A stretch of 64,000 nt of DNA from Sva-07 sp963774765 (GTDB lineage Bacteria; Actinomycetota; Acidimicrobiia; Acidimicrobiales; Ilumatobacteraceae): assembly GCA_963774765.1 (NCBI GenBank), contig CAVZGP010000030.1, positions 310,001 to 374,000 on the forward strand, given 5' to 3'. Shown piece by piece: positions 1 to 6,915 of this stretch (positions are counted from its first letter, which is position 1; each line of letters starts with the position of its first letter). The notes beneath the pieces were generated by a model that saw only the letters and a program-made list of their open reading frames with translations, was not told the origin of the DNA and did no database searches. The position numbers and the translations under genes were made by a program.

Positions 1-305
1 CGACGTTGGCGACGATGGTGGTGCTGAACCTCGCGGTGGCCCTGCGGGGTGTCAGCGATCGCTGGACGCACGGCCTCGGCCCGATGCCGCACGACGAGCG
101 GGTCGTCGCGATGGTCGTGTCGTGGTGGCTGGTCCTCGTCGGCTTTGCGGCGCTACGGGTCCTGGCCAAGCCGTCGCTGGGCTTCTACGGTGCGACTCGT
201 CGACTGGAGGAGACCTCCACCCGTCGCCTCGCTCTGGGCGCCACGCTCTCCGTCGCGCTGGTCGGTTTCGTCGCGGGTGTGATTCCCGGCGGACTGCCGG
301 CGTGA
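1..305 (+). CDS. C-terminal part of a membrane protein (partial at window edge)
   Basis: The reading frame is open at the left edge of the window and closes at a TGA, so only the C-terminal ~100 residues are visible. A TTG at 6 could be mistaken for a start, but the frame continues upstream. Two clear hydrophobic stretches are seen (around VVAMVVSWWLVLVGFAALRV and LALGATLSVALVGFVAG), separated by a basic, Arg-rich linker, so the protein sits in the cytoplasmic membrane. I do not recognise the family and no catalytic motif is visible. Confidence 0.55.
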   Translation, partial: TLATMVVLNLAVALRGVSDRWTHGLGPMPHDERVVAMVVSWWLVLVGFAALRVLAKPSLGFYGATRRLEETSTRRLALGATLSVALVGFVAGVIPGGLPA

Positions 306-360
306 CCGGCTCTGCCCGACGAGCTGCGGTCCGAACCCGGTCTGGGGTCGACGACGCTTG

Positions 361-366
361 TAGATT
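361..366 (+). promoter_or_regulatory. putative -10 element (TAGATT) of a leaderless transcript
   Basis: TAGATT lies 7 nt before the GTG at 374, with no Shine-Dalgarno between. The same spacing of a TAnnnT box 6-9 nt before the start codon recurs in the window (for example 4041, 24389 minus strand, 40319, 52325), as expected for leaderless actinobacterial promoters. Confidence 0.4.
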
Positions 367-373
367 GATCACC

Positions 374-616
374 GTGCCACGACTTCGTCTGTTCGCTTCG
401 GCCCGTGAGGCTGCCGGAACGGGGACCGATGTCGTGGACGGCGGCACCGTTCGCGAAGTGCTCACCGCGGCCGAGGCGCGTTACGGCGCTCGGTTCGCCG
501 AGGTGCTCGGTACCTGCCGCGTGTGGGTGAACGGTGAGGACATCTCGATCGACGCACCTGTCGGCCAACATGACGAGGTGGCGGTTCTGCCACCCGTGTC
601 CGGAGGATCCACGTGA
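374..616 (+). CDS. MoaD/ThiS-family sulfur-carrier-like protein
   Basis: This 80-residue beta-grasp protein has the usual MoaD layout: an N-terminal LRLFASAREAAG strand-turn, a VNGEDI segment, and a C-terminal HDEVAVLPPVSGG. MoaD proteins end in a diglycine that is adenylylated and then thiocarboxylated to deliver sulfur to molybdopterin. Here two further residues (Ser-Thr) follow the GG, which would need trimming or would block activation. The GTG at 374 is preferred over a longer in-frame extension because the family is ~80 residues and a -10-like box lies just upstream. The stop overlaps the GTG of the next gene (GTGA), so the two are translationally coupled. No other molybdopterin gene is nearby. 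Confidence 0.75.
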   Translation: MPRLRLFASAREAAGTGTDVVDGGTVREVLTAAEARYGARFAEVLGTCRVWVNGEDISIDAPVGQHDEVAVLPPVSGGST

Positions 617-1104
617 CCACCACCCAGCTGCCCGACCCAGCGAGTCTCTCGCTCGACGAGCTCCGCAGTCTGCGCAATCAGTTGCAGCTCGAAGACGACG
701 TGGTGTCCTATGCCCGCCGTGTCGCCCAGGCGCGCCTCGACCTCGTCAAGGCCGAGGCGAAACACCGAACGGCCGGCAGCGAGGCGGTCGTCGACGAGGA
801 ACTGCGCACCGTGCTGTCGAGCCATCTCACCGGCGGTCCCGCGCGGCCGCCGCGGCCCACCGAGGATCTGAGCGACCATCCGCTGGCGGTCGAGCTCGAC
901 GAGCTGTGCGCCGCGAACGGTCTGGGTCGACTGAAGACGCTCGACGATGCTCAATTGGTCACGTTGACCTCGGCCATTGCCGAGTTCGAGGAGAAGGTGT
1001 CGTCGGATCGCCGCGCCCGCTTCGATCAGCTCGACGAACTCAGCGCCGAGCTGGTTCGGCGATACCGCGACGGCGAAGCCGACGTCAACAGCCTCCCGGA
1101 CTGA
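613..1104 (+). CDS. RsiG-like anti-sigma factor with c-di-GMP-binding signature (candidate)
   Basis: A 163-residue, mostly helical, charged protein. Residues 28-43 fit D-x3-S-x2-R-x3-Q-x3-D (D28, S32, R35, Q39, D43). A second helix at 127-142 repeats it as E127, S131, R134, D138, E142. RsiG of Streptomyces, which sequesters the sigma factor WhiG when bound to cyclic di-GMP, uses E-x3-S-x2-R-x3-Q-x3-D motifs on the two helices of an antiparallel coiled coil. The first copy here is nearly perfect, and the second keeps E, S and R but changes Q to D and D to E. The likely role is therefore a c-di-GMP-dependent anti-sigma factor. No WhiG-type sigma gene lies in the window. The start GTG overlaps the stop of the MoaD-like gene. 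Confidence 0.65.
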   Translation: MTTTQLPDPASLSLDELRSLRNQLQLEDDVVSYARRVAQARLDLVKAEAKHRTAGSEAVVDEELRTVLSSHLTGGPARPPRPTEDLSDHPLAVELDELCAANGLGRLKTLDDAQLVTLTSAIAEFEEKVSSDRRARFDQLDELSAELVRRYRDGEADVNSLPD

Positions 1105-1140
1105 CCGAATCACCGAAGCGTTGTTATCGTCTGCGGGGTC

Positions 1141-2355
1141 GTGCAACGTGCCGCAGTGATCTCACTCCACACGTCTCCGCTGCTGCAACCGGGTTCCGGC
1201 GACAGCGGTGGGATGAACGTGTACGTGCGCGAGCTGGGTTCCGCGCTCGCTCAGGCCGGCGTCGAGACCACCACCTTCACCAGAGCCGATCGCGACGGAC
1301 TGCCCGACGAGGTCATCGTCGAACCGGGCCACCGCGTCGTCCACATCCAGGCCGGCCCGCACCACCTTCCGAAAGAAGCCCTGGCCGAGGTGACCGACGA
1401 GTTCCGTCGGGGGATGCTCGACTGGTTCTCCCGCAACGACCGGCCCGACGTGATCCACGCCAACTACTGGCTCAGCGGAGTCGTCGGTCACCGGCTCAAA
1501 CACGAACTCGACGTGCCCTTCGTGTCGACATTCCACACGCTTGCGCGGGTCAAGGCCGCCCACGGCGACCCGGAACCAGCGTGGCGTGATCGAGCCGAAG
1601 CCGAGATCGTCCACTGCGCCGACGCGATCTGCGTGAGCTGCGACGAGGAAGCCGACCTGTTCCGCCTCCACTACGGCGATCCGCAGGGCCGACTCGAGAT
1701 CATCGCCCCCGGCGTCGAGCACGCGTTCTTCGCGCCTGGTGACCAGGCGGGTGCACGTCGGGCGCTCGGCTTCGACATCGATCGTCCGCTGCTGTTGTTC
1801 GTCGGGCGCATCCAGCCGCTCAAAGGTCCCGACGTGGCGATCCGCGCGCTGGCGGCACTCGACGACGCTCGCGCGCAGCTCGTCATCGTCGGTGGTGCGA
1901 GCGGCCTCGAGGGAGACGTCGAGACCATGCGCGCCCATGCGCTGGTCGACGAACTCGGACTGCACGATCGGGTGTGTTTCGTCGAGCCGCAACCGCACCA
2001 CATTCTGTCGACCTACTACCGCGCTGCCGACATCGTCGTCGCGCCGAGTCGGAGCGAGAGCTTCGGCCTCGTGGCACTCGAGGCTGCGGCCTGCGGCATC
2101 CCGGTGGTCGCCAGTGCGGTTGGTGGTCTGCTCAGCCTGGTCGACGATGGACGCACCGGTCGCCTGATCGAAGGTCGTGACCCGGACGCCTACGCGGCGG
2201 CGATCGCGTCGATTCTCGGCGACGACCGACTTCGTGCGCAGATGTCGCTCGCCGCGGTCGAACGGGCGCGCCGATACACCTGGAGCTTCGCCGCTGCTCG
2301 GCTGCGCCGGATGTACGGAGACCTCACTGTGCGCGAGTTGGTCAGCTGCCGATGA
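1141..2355 (+). CDS. mshA: MshA-type GT4 glycosyltransferase (mycothiol biosynthesis)
   Basis: This 404-residue GT-B enzyme carries the MshA N-terminal signature HTSPLLQPGSGDSGGMNVYV, in which the Gly-rich loop contacts the sugar nucleotide. It also has the GT4 EX7E motif in the C-terminal Rossmann domain (E306 and E314, in SESFGLVALEAAACG). MshA transfers GlcNAc from UDP-GlcNAc to inositol 3-phosphate, the first step of mycothiol synthesis. The GTG start puts the signature at its usual position. Related sucrose-phosphate-synthase-like enzymes share the fold, but the full N-terminal motif, actinobacterial context and the downstream YbjN gene favour MshA. It overlaps the next start by 4 bp. 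A mycothiol-linked SigR/RsrA pair lies at 23.5-24.4 kb. Confidence 0.88.
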   Translation: MQRAAVISLHTSPLLQPGSGDSGGMNVYVRELGSALAQAGVETTTFTRADRDGLPDEVIVEPGHRVVHIQAGPHHLPKEALAEVTDEFRRGMLDWFSRNDRPDVIHANYWLSGVVGHRLKHELDVPFVSTFHTLARVKAAHGDPEPAWRDRAEAEIVHCADAICVSCDEEADLFRLHYGDPQGRLEIIAPGVEHAFFAPGDQAGARRALGFDIDRPLLLFVGRIQPLKGPDVAIRALAALDDARAQLVIVGGASGLEGDVETMRAHALVDELGLHDRVCFVEPQPHHILSTYYRAADIVVAPSRSESFGLVALEAAACGIPVVASAVGGLLSLVDDGRTGRLIEGRDPDAYAAAIASILGDDRLRAQMSLAAVERARRYTWSFAAARLRRMYGDLTVRELVSCR

Positions 2356-2810
2356 CCGACGCCTACGACGCCGATCAACTCGCCGACCTCGACCGACGAA
2401 TCGACGGATGGCTCGCCGAGTTGGCTGCAGAGCACGACCACATCCTCGCCGTCGACCGCGCGAACGATCGCGCCGTTCGCTGGTACGTGCGGATGCGTGG
2501 CGACGACAAGGAGTTCACCACCGTGTGGCTCACGTTGGGCCAGCGGACACTGCGGTACGAGACCTACGTGTTGCCGGCGCCCGAGGAGAACGACGCCGAG
2601 CTCTACGAGCACCTCCTGCGCCGCAACGACACCCTCGTCGGTGCGCATTTCTCGATCGGGATCGAGGACGCGGTGTTCCTGCGTGGCGAGATTCCCGTCG
2701 GACACGTCAGCCTCGCTGAGCTCGATCGTGCACTCGGAACGCTGTACGCGCAGGTCGAACAGTGCTTCCAGTCACTGCTGCGCATCGGGTTCCGCGCCCG
2801 CTTCGCCTGA
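2352..2810 (+). CDS. YbjN-domain protein
   Basis: A 152-residue acidic soluble protein with the YbjN/secretion-chaperone-like fold pattern: an N-terminal helix, a strand-rich middle (FTTVWLTLGQRTLRYETYVLP), and a long C-terminal helix. Genes of this family often follow mshA in actinobacteria, and the ATGA overlap with mshA here indicates co-translation. Molecular function is not established; a chaperone-like or mycothiol-linked role is inference from position only. Confidence 0.7.
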   Translation: MTDAYDADQLADLDRRIDGWLAELAAEHDHILAVDRANDRAVRWYVRMRGDDKEFTTVWLTLGQRTLRYETYVLPAPEENDAELYEHLLRRNDTLVGAHFSIGIEDAVFLRGEIPVGHVSLAELDRALGTLYAQVEQCFQSLLRIGFRARFA

Positions 2811-2863
2811 GCGCCATCGCTACCCCGTTTTCCGTTTCGCGCCTCGTCGCACCCACTGTCGTG

Positions 2864-2916
2864 TGTCCGGATGGGTGTGCTCGGGGGAGTCGGTCCCACT
2901 CTCACCCATCCGGACA
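2864..2916. repeat. long perfect inverted repeat (14-bp arms)
   Basis: TGTCCGGATGGGTG at 2864-2877 is matched exactly by CACCCATCCGGACA at 2903-2916, with a 25-nt loop. It lies between the YbjN gene and proC and has no T-tract, so it may be a repetitive extragenic palindrome, a Rho-type pause hairpin or a regulator site rather than a classical terminator. Confidence 0.6.
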
Positions 2917-2941
2917 GTCGCGTGCCGCCCTCACTCTCCCA

Positions 2942-2977
2942 GCGATGAGCGAGGCGACCGGCGGTTTCGCTCATCGC
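2942..2977 (-). repeat. GATGAGCGA palindrome, single inverted copy
   Basis: A 36-bp palindrome with arms GCGATGAGCGA and TTCGCTCATCGC. Read on the minus strand it matches the short form of the repeat at 21053-21088, lacking the central GTATCC of the long form. It is the only solitary, opposite-orientation copy of the family found at 5070-5232, 20992-21088 and 25708-25809. Confidence 0.75.
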
Positions 2978-3017
2978 AACCGGGGTTGGTCCGGCGAGCG
3001 GTGACGGCCGACGAACT

Positions 3018-3830
3018 ATGTTGCGACGCGTGGACGACGACAGCGCGCGGGCCGAATTGGTGATCATCGGCGGTGGGAACATGGGTGCCGCGTTGCTGGG
3101 TGGCCTGCTCGATTCGGGCGCGTTCGAGGCGTCGACGATCGCCGTCGTCGAGGTCGCCGCGGCTCGACGAGACGACCTGGCATCGCTGTTTCCCGGCGTC
3201 CGCGTCGACACGAGCGTGCCGCCGTGCGCAGGCGCGGTGCTCGCGGTCAAGCCCGCCGATACGCCTGCCGCGGCTTCGGCGGCAGGTGAGAGCGGTGCAA
3301 CCCGGGTGCTGTCGATCGCTGCGGGTGTCCGGGTCGCGACGATCGAAGCGGCCGTCGGCCCCGACGTCGCCGTCGTGCGCGCGATGCCCAACACGCCGGC
3401 GTTGGTCCGACTCGGTGCCTGTGCCATCGCGCCGGGCACGACCGCGGGCAGCGATGACATCGCGTGGGCCCACCGGATTCTCGAGGCGGTCGGCACCGTC
3501 GACGAGGTCGACGAGTCGTCACTGGACGCGTTCACCGGTGTCGCCGGGTCAGGACCTGCCTACGTGTTCCTGGTTGCCGAGGCGCTCATCGAGGCCGCCG
3601 TCGCCGAGGGTCTCGAACCGGACATGGCCGCCCGGGTCGTGCGCCAGTTGCTGCTCGGCTCGGCGACCCTGCTGAATCGTGAGGGCGATCCGACACAGCT
3701 GCGCGAGATGGTCACGTCGCCGAACGGGACGACCGCTGCCGGTCTCGCCGTACTCGACGAACGCGACCTGCGAGGGACGTTCGGCGCGGCGGTCCGTGCA
3801 GCCACGCAACGCAGCCGCGAACTCGGTTGA
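3018..3830 (+). CDS. proC: pyrroline-5-carboxylate reductase
   Basis: A 270-residue protein with an N-terminal Rossmann fold (LVIIGGGNMGAALLGGLL at about 15-32), which binds NAD(P)H, and the family signature SGPAYVFLVAEALIEAAVAEG near 175, in the C-terminal dimerisation domain. ProC reduces pyrroline-5-carboxylate to proline, the last step of proline synthesis, in the cytosol. Length is normal for the family. The ATG at 3018 leaves a short N-terminal tail; a GTG eleven bases downstream is out of frame. It stands alone, with palindromes on both sides. Confidence 0.9.
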   Translation: MLRRVDDDSARAELVIIGGGNMGAALLGGLLDSGAFEASTIAVVEVAAARRDDLASLFPGVRVDTSVPPCAGAVLAVKPADTPAAASAAGESGATRVLSIAAGVRVATIEAAVGPDVAVVRAMPNTPALVRLGACAIAPGTTAGSDDIAWAHRILEAVGTVDEVDESSLDAFTGVAGSGPAYVFLVAEALIEAAVAEGLEPDMAARVVRQLLLGSATLLNREGDPTQLREMVTSPNGTTAAGLAVLDERDLRGTFGAAVRAATQRSRELG

Positions 3831-3835
3831 TTGTC

Positions 3836-3905
3836 CGGTCGAATTCCGACCGAACACGTCGGGAATTGCCGCGCAGGTTTTCCCATGTGCCACTTTTCAC
3901 ATGGG
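3836..3905. terminator. two small hairpins after proC
   Basis: CGGTCG-AATTC-CGACCG (3836-3852) and CCCATGTG-N8-CACATGGG (3882-3905) are perfect stem-loops following the proC stop. Neither has a U-tract. The second could equally be an operator dyad, since it overlaps the -35 region of a possible promoter whose -10 would be TAGGCT at 3917-3922. Confidence 0.35.
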
Positions 3906-3932
3906 GTTGCGTGCCCTAGGCTGGCCCACGTG

Positions 3933-4014
3933 GAGACGCGTCCACCGGAAACGGTGGGCAGCGCCGACAGGGCTGGTGCCATCGGGGGGTTGGCACCGGC
4001 CCTTGTCGCGTCTC
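3933..4014 (+). ncRNA. candidate structured RNA (three-way junction) before the SAM hydrolase gene
   Basis: Three nested stems can be drawn by hand. P1 pairs GAGACGCG (3933-3940) with CGCGTCTC (4007-4014). P2 is CCACCG-GAAA-CGGTGG (3942-3957), closed by a GNRA tetraloop. P3 pairs 3965-3980 with 3992-4008, about 16 bp with one bulge and one G-U pair around an 11-nt loop. It matches no riboswitch consensus I know. A -10-like TAGGCT (3917-3922) could start a transcript just before P1. A second -10-like TAGGTT (4041-4046) sits 7 nt before the downstream ATG, so the RNA may be a separate small RNA rather than a leader. Confidence 0.4.
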
Positions 4015-4053
4015 GGGCCCCGATGCGTCGAGCTTCGCTGTAGGTTCGCCGCC

Positions 4054-4926
4054 ATGGGTCGCCGCTACGAGACCGTCTCGTTCCTCTCGGACTACGGCAC
4101 CACCGACGAGTTCGTCGGTGTGGTCCACTCGGTGATCCGCGATCTCGCCCCGCACGTCCGGGTCATCGACCTCACCCACGGCGTCGCACCGTTCGATGTC
4201 CGGGCGGGGTCGCTCGCACTGGCACGCTGCATCAGCTACGTCGCGTCCGGGGTCGTGCTGGCGGTGGTCGACCCCGGCGTCGCCACGGCGCGTCGAGCGA
4301 TCGCCGTCGAGGTGGCAGGCGGCGAGGGTGTGCTCGTCGGCCCCGACAATGGACTGCTCGCCCCTGCCGTGGCGTTGGCCGGCGGCGCGGGGCGTGCCGT
4401 CGAATTGACCGACACGCGCTGGCATCTCCCCGCTCCCGGCGCCACCTTCGCGGGGCGCGACGTGTTCGCTCCGGTGGCCGCGCAACTCTGCAACGGCGTC
4501 GATCTCAGCGAACTCGGCGACGAAGTCGACACCGACCTGCTGCTGCCTGGGGTGGTCGCACTGCCGCAAGCAGACGACGACACCGTCATCGCACAGGTGC
4601 TGTGGGTCGATCGGTACGGCAACGCCCAGCTGAACGTCGGCCCCGACGATCTTCCCGACCGTTTCGGTGCCCGCATCGACATCCGGTGCAGCTCACCGAC
4701 CGATCCCACCGGCGGGGTGCGCCGCAGCGCGACGCGGGCGGGTTCGTACGCAGAACTCGGTGGCGGTGCCGTCGGGCTGGTGCTCGACTCGTCCGGCTTG
4801 CTCGCCGTGTCGATGGATCAACGCTCGGCGGCCGACGAGCTCGGTCTGGACGTCGGCGATCAGGTCACCCTGACCGCTTCCGACGACGCCGGCATCGCCC
4901 AACCGGTCACGCTGCGCCCCAAGTAA
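4054..4926 (+). CDS. SAM hydroxide adenosyltransferase (DUF62 / SAM hydrolase family)
   Basis: A 290-residue protein of the family related to fluorinase and chlorinase but using water: it splits S-adenosyl-methionine to adenosine and methionine. Family blocks are visible in order: SDYGTTDEFVG near residue 12, VDPGVATARR near 72, GPDNGLLAP near 92, AGRDVFAPVAA near 130 and VDRYGNAQLN near 188, the last being the Arg-His-Asp-type region that activates water in this family. The start at ATG 4054 matches the family N-terminus (ETVSFLSDYG); an open frame upstream runs through a structured non-coding stretch. A TAGGTT box 7 nt before the ATG suggests leaderless transcription. Confidence 0.85.
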   Translation: MGRRYETVSFLSDYGTTDEFVGVVHSVIRDLAPHVRVIDLTHGVAPFDVRAGSLALARCISYVASGVVLAVVDPGVATARRAIAVEVAGGEGVLVGPDNGLLAPAVALAGGAGRAVELTDTRWHLPAPGATFAGRDVFAPVAAQLCNGVDLSELGDEVDTDLLLPGVVALPQADDDTVIAQVLWVDRYGNAQLNVGPDDLPDRFGARIDIRCSSPTDPTGGVRRSATRAGSYAELGGGAVGLVLDSSGLLAVSMDQRSAADELGLDVGDQVTLTASDDAGIAQPVTLRPK

Positions 4927-4935
4927 CCTGGACGC

Positions 4936-5019
4936 ATGCGCCCCGCCATCACGTTGACGCTCGGATTGTTGCTGCTGGCCATCCTCGTCGCCGGGACGAT
5001 CTCGCTCGCCACCCTCTGA
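4936..5019 (+). CDS. 27-residue single-pass membrane peptide
   Basis: A short frame, ATG to TGA, directly after the SAM hydrolase stop (9-nt gap). The product MRPAITLTLGLLLLAILVAG plus seven residues is one hydrophobic helix with a single basic residue at the N-terminus, as in small regulatory membrane proteins. No Shine-Dalgarno is obvious, so translation may be coupled to the upstream gene. Function unknown. The clean start-TM-stop layout makes chance less likely, but only conservation would prove it. Confidence 0.45.
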   Translation: MRPAITLTLGLLLLAILVAGTISLATL

Positions 5020-5069
5020 CCGGTGACGGAGTGCCTGGAGCCTCAGCGGATCGTGTTGGAGTTGGCGTT

Positions 5070-5232
5070 GCGATGAGCGAAACCGCTGTATCCGGTCGCT
5101 TCGCTCATCGGTGGGAGATTCTCGTGGGTTGCGATGAGCGAAACCGCTGTATCCGGTCGCTTCGCTCATCGGTGGGAGAATCTCGTGGGTTGCGATGAGC
5201 GAAACCGCTGTATCCGGTCGCTTCGCTCATCG
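5070..5232 (+). repeat. three tandem GATGAGCGAA palindromes, 61-bp period
   Basis: Three near-identical 41-bp palindromes start at 5070, 5131 and 5192, exactly 61 bp apart, separated by almost identical 20-bp linkers. Each has arms GCGATGAGCGAA and TTCGCTCATCG, with an inner ACCG / CGGT pair, so each can fold as one hairpin. The array fills most of the 345-bp gap before the acyl-CoA ligase gene. The period is not a multiple of three and the frames shift between units, so it is not a repeated peptide. Confidence 0.85.
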
Positions 5233-5364
5233 GTGGGAGAATCTCAGCGGCTCGTGTCTCGTTCGGGTCCGAAACGCTGTTTCCCCATCCGCGGGGCCCC
5301 TGGCACCGCGTAACGTGAGTACGATTCGAGACGAGCGCAGCAGTGGGCTGGGCAGGGGGGCTCT

Positions 5365-6882
5365 GTGAATCTCGCGCACATCATCGATGGTCACGACGCC
5401 GACTCGGTTGCTCTGATCTGGAGCAACCGCGTCACCACCTACGGTGAGCTCCGCGAGCAGGTCGCGGCGTTCCGGGGAGGGCTCGCCGCCAGCGGGATCG
5501 TCGCTGACGATCGGGTGGCGCTCGTGGTCGGTAACTCACCGCACTTCGTGATCGCCTATCTCGCCACGATCGGGCTCGGAGCTGTCGCGGTACCGCTCAA
5601 CCCGTCGAGCCCCGGCCCCGAACTGCAGTCCGAGTTGTCGGTTGTCGGTGCCCGCGCGGTGGTGGTCGACAAGATCGGCGCAGTCAACTGGTCGCAGGTC
5701 GACCGGTCGGCGGTGCCCTCCGTCGAGGTCGTCGTGTCGACGGACCCGCCAGGCGCCGCCGGCGACGGCGTTGTCGCATTCGACGATCTGCTCGCCGCTG
5801 CTCCCGTCGACGTCGTCGACGTCGACGACGCGCAGATGGCCGCACTGATGTTCACCAGCGGCACCGCCGGCTCACCCCGTGCGGCGATGCTCACCCATGG
5901 CAACCTGCAGGCCAACCTCGACCAGAGTCGATCTGCTCAGGGCCACATGAGCGCCGACGACGTGATCTACGGGGTCTTGCCGTTGTTCCACATCTTCGGA
6001 CTCAACGTCGTGATCGGACTGGGTCTGTGTGTCGGCGCCACGATCGTGCTCGTGCAGCGGTTCGATCCGGCCACGGCGGCCCAGTCGATCCGCGATCGGG
6101 GGGTCACCGTCATCCCGGGCGCACCCGGTCTGTGGGGGGCGTTCGCCCATTTCGACGAACTCGACGCAGACGCCTTCTCGACCGTGCGGATGGCGCTGTC
6201 CGGTGCATCGCGGCTTCCGATCAGCGTCGCCCGCACGATGCAGGAGCGATTCGGTGTCGAGATCCGCGAGGGATACGGGCTCACCGAGGCATCGCCCGTC
6301 GTCACCACCTCCACGGGTGTCACGCCGCGATTCGGCTCGGTTGGTCGAGTACTGGCCGGCGTCGAGGTGCGCTTGGTCAACGTCAACGGCGACGCACTCG
6401 TCGGTGACGTCGGCGAGGTCTGGGTGCGCGGCGACAACGTGTTCGCCGGCTACTACGGCGATGCCGAGGCAACCGCGGACGTGCTCGACAGCGACGGTTG
6501 GTTGCACACCGGCGACATGGCGACCACCGATGACGATGGCTACCTCTATCTCGTCGACCGCTCGAAGGACCTGATCATCGTGTCGGGGTTCAACGTGTTC
6601 CCGGCCGAGGTCGAAGACATGCTGGTGACGCATCCGGCCGTGGCGGAAGCCGCCGTCGTCGGCGTCGCCCACCCTCACACCGGCGAGGCCGTCAAGGTCT
6701 ACGTGGTCGCCACGGCCGGCTCGGACGTCGACGAGGAAACGCTGATCGAGTACTCGCTCGACCATCTCGCCAGGTACAAGTGCCCGAGCAAGGTGATCTT
6801 CGTCGAGGCGTTGCCCCGCAACGCATCGGGAAAGCTGGTGCGCCGGAATCTGGACGACGCGCTCCGTGTCGGCGCTTTGTGA
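5365..6882 (+). CDS. AMP-dependent acyl-CoA synthetase (FadD/acyl-CoA ligase family)
   Basis: A 505-residue ANL-superfamily adenylating enzyme. It has the phosphate-binding loop FTSGTAGSPRAAML (near 162), with Arg where Lys is usual, then YGLTEASPV (near 311), the TGD motif in LHTGDMATT (near 382), the hinge DRSKDLIIVSGFNVFP (near 399), and the C-terminal catalytic Lys in RNASGKLVRR. The likely role is activation of a fatty or other carboxylic acid to its CoA thioester. The chain length and substrate cannot be read from sequence. The start is GTG 5365 after a G-rich ribosome site. The stop codon lies inside the putative Rex operator of the next gene. Confidence 0.85.
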   Translation: MNLAHIIDGHDADSVALIWSNRVTTYGELREQVAAFRGGLAASGIVADDRVALVVGNSPHFVIAYLATIGLGAVAVPLNPSSPGPELQSELSVVGARAVVVDKIGAVNWSQVDRSAVPSVEVVVSTDPPGAAGDGVVAFDDLLAAAPVDVVDVDDAQMAALMFTSGTAGSPRAAMLTHGNLQANLDQSRSAQGHMSADDVIYGVLPLFHIFGLNVVIGLGLCVGATIVLVQRFDPATAAQSIRDRGVTVIPGAPGLWGAFAHFDELDADAFSTVRMALSGASRLPISVARTMQERFGVEIREGYGLTEASPVVTTSTGVTPRFGSVGRVLAGVEVRLVNVNGDALVGDVGEVWVRGDNVFAGYYGDAEATADVLDSDGWLHTGDMATTDDDGYLYLVDRSKDLIIVSGFNVFPAEVEDMLVTHPAVAEAAVVGVAHPHTGEAVKVYVVATAGSDVDEETLIEYSLDHLARYKCPSKVIFVEALPRNASGKLVRRNLDDALRVGAL

Positions 6883-6894
6883 AAACGTGCACGA
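6877..6894. promoter_or_regulatory. putative Rex operator
   Basis: TTGTGAAAACGTGCACGA begins with a perfect Rex half-site (TTGTGAA) and ends with a weaker inverted half (TGCACGA against TTCACAA). It lies 22 bp before rex and overlaps the stop codon of the acyl-CoA ligase gene. Rex autoregulates its own rex-hem operon in Streptomyces, which supports the call. Confidence 0.45.
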
Positions 6895-6915
6895 GCGCCC
6901 TAACGTGGTCGGACC

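Noticed and set aside
5070..5232. Possible short CRISPR array
   Set aside because: Within a locus the linkers are nearly identical rather than unique spacers, they are only 20 bp, and no cas gene is present.
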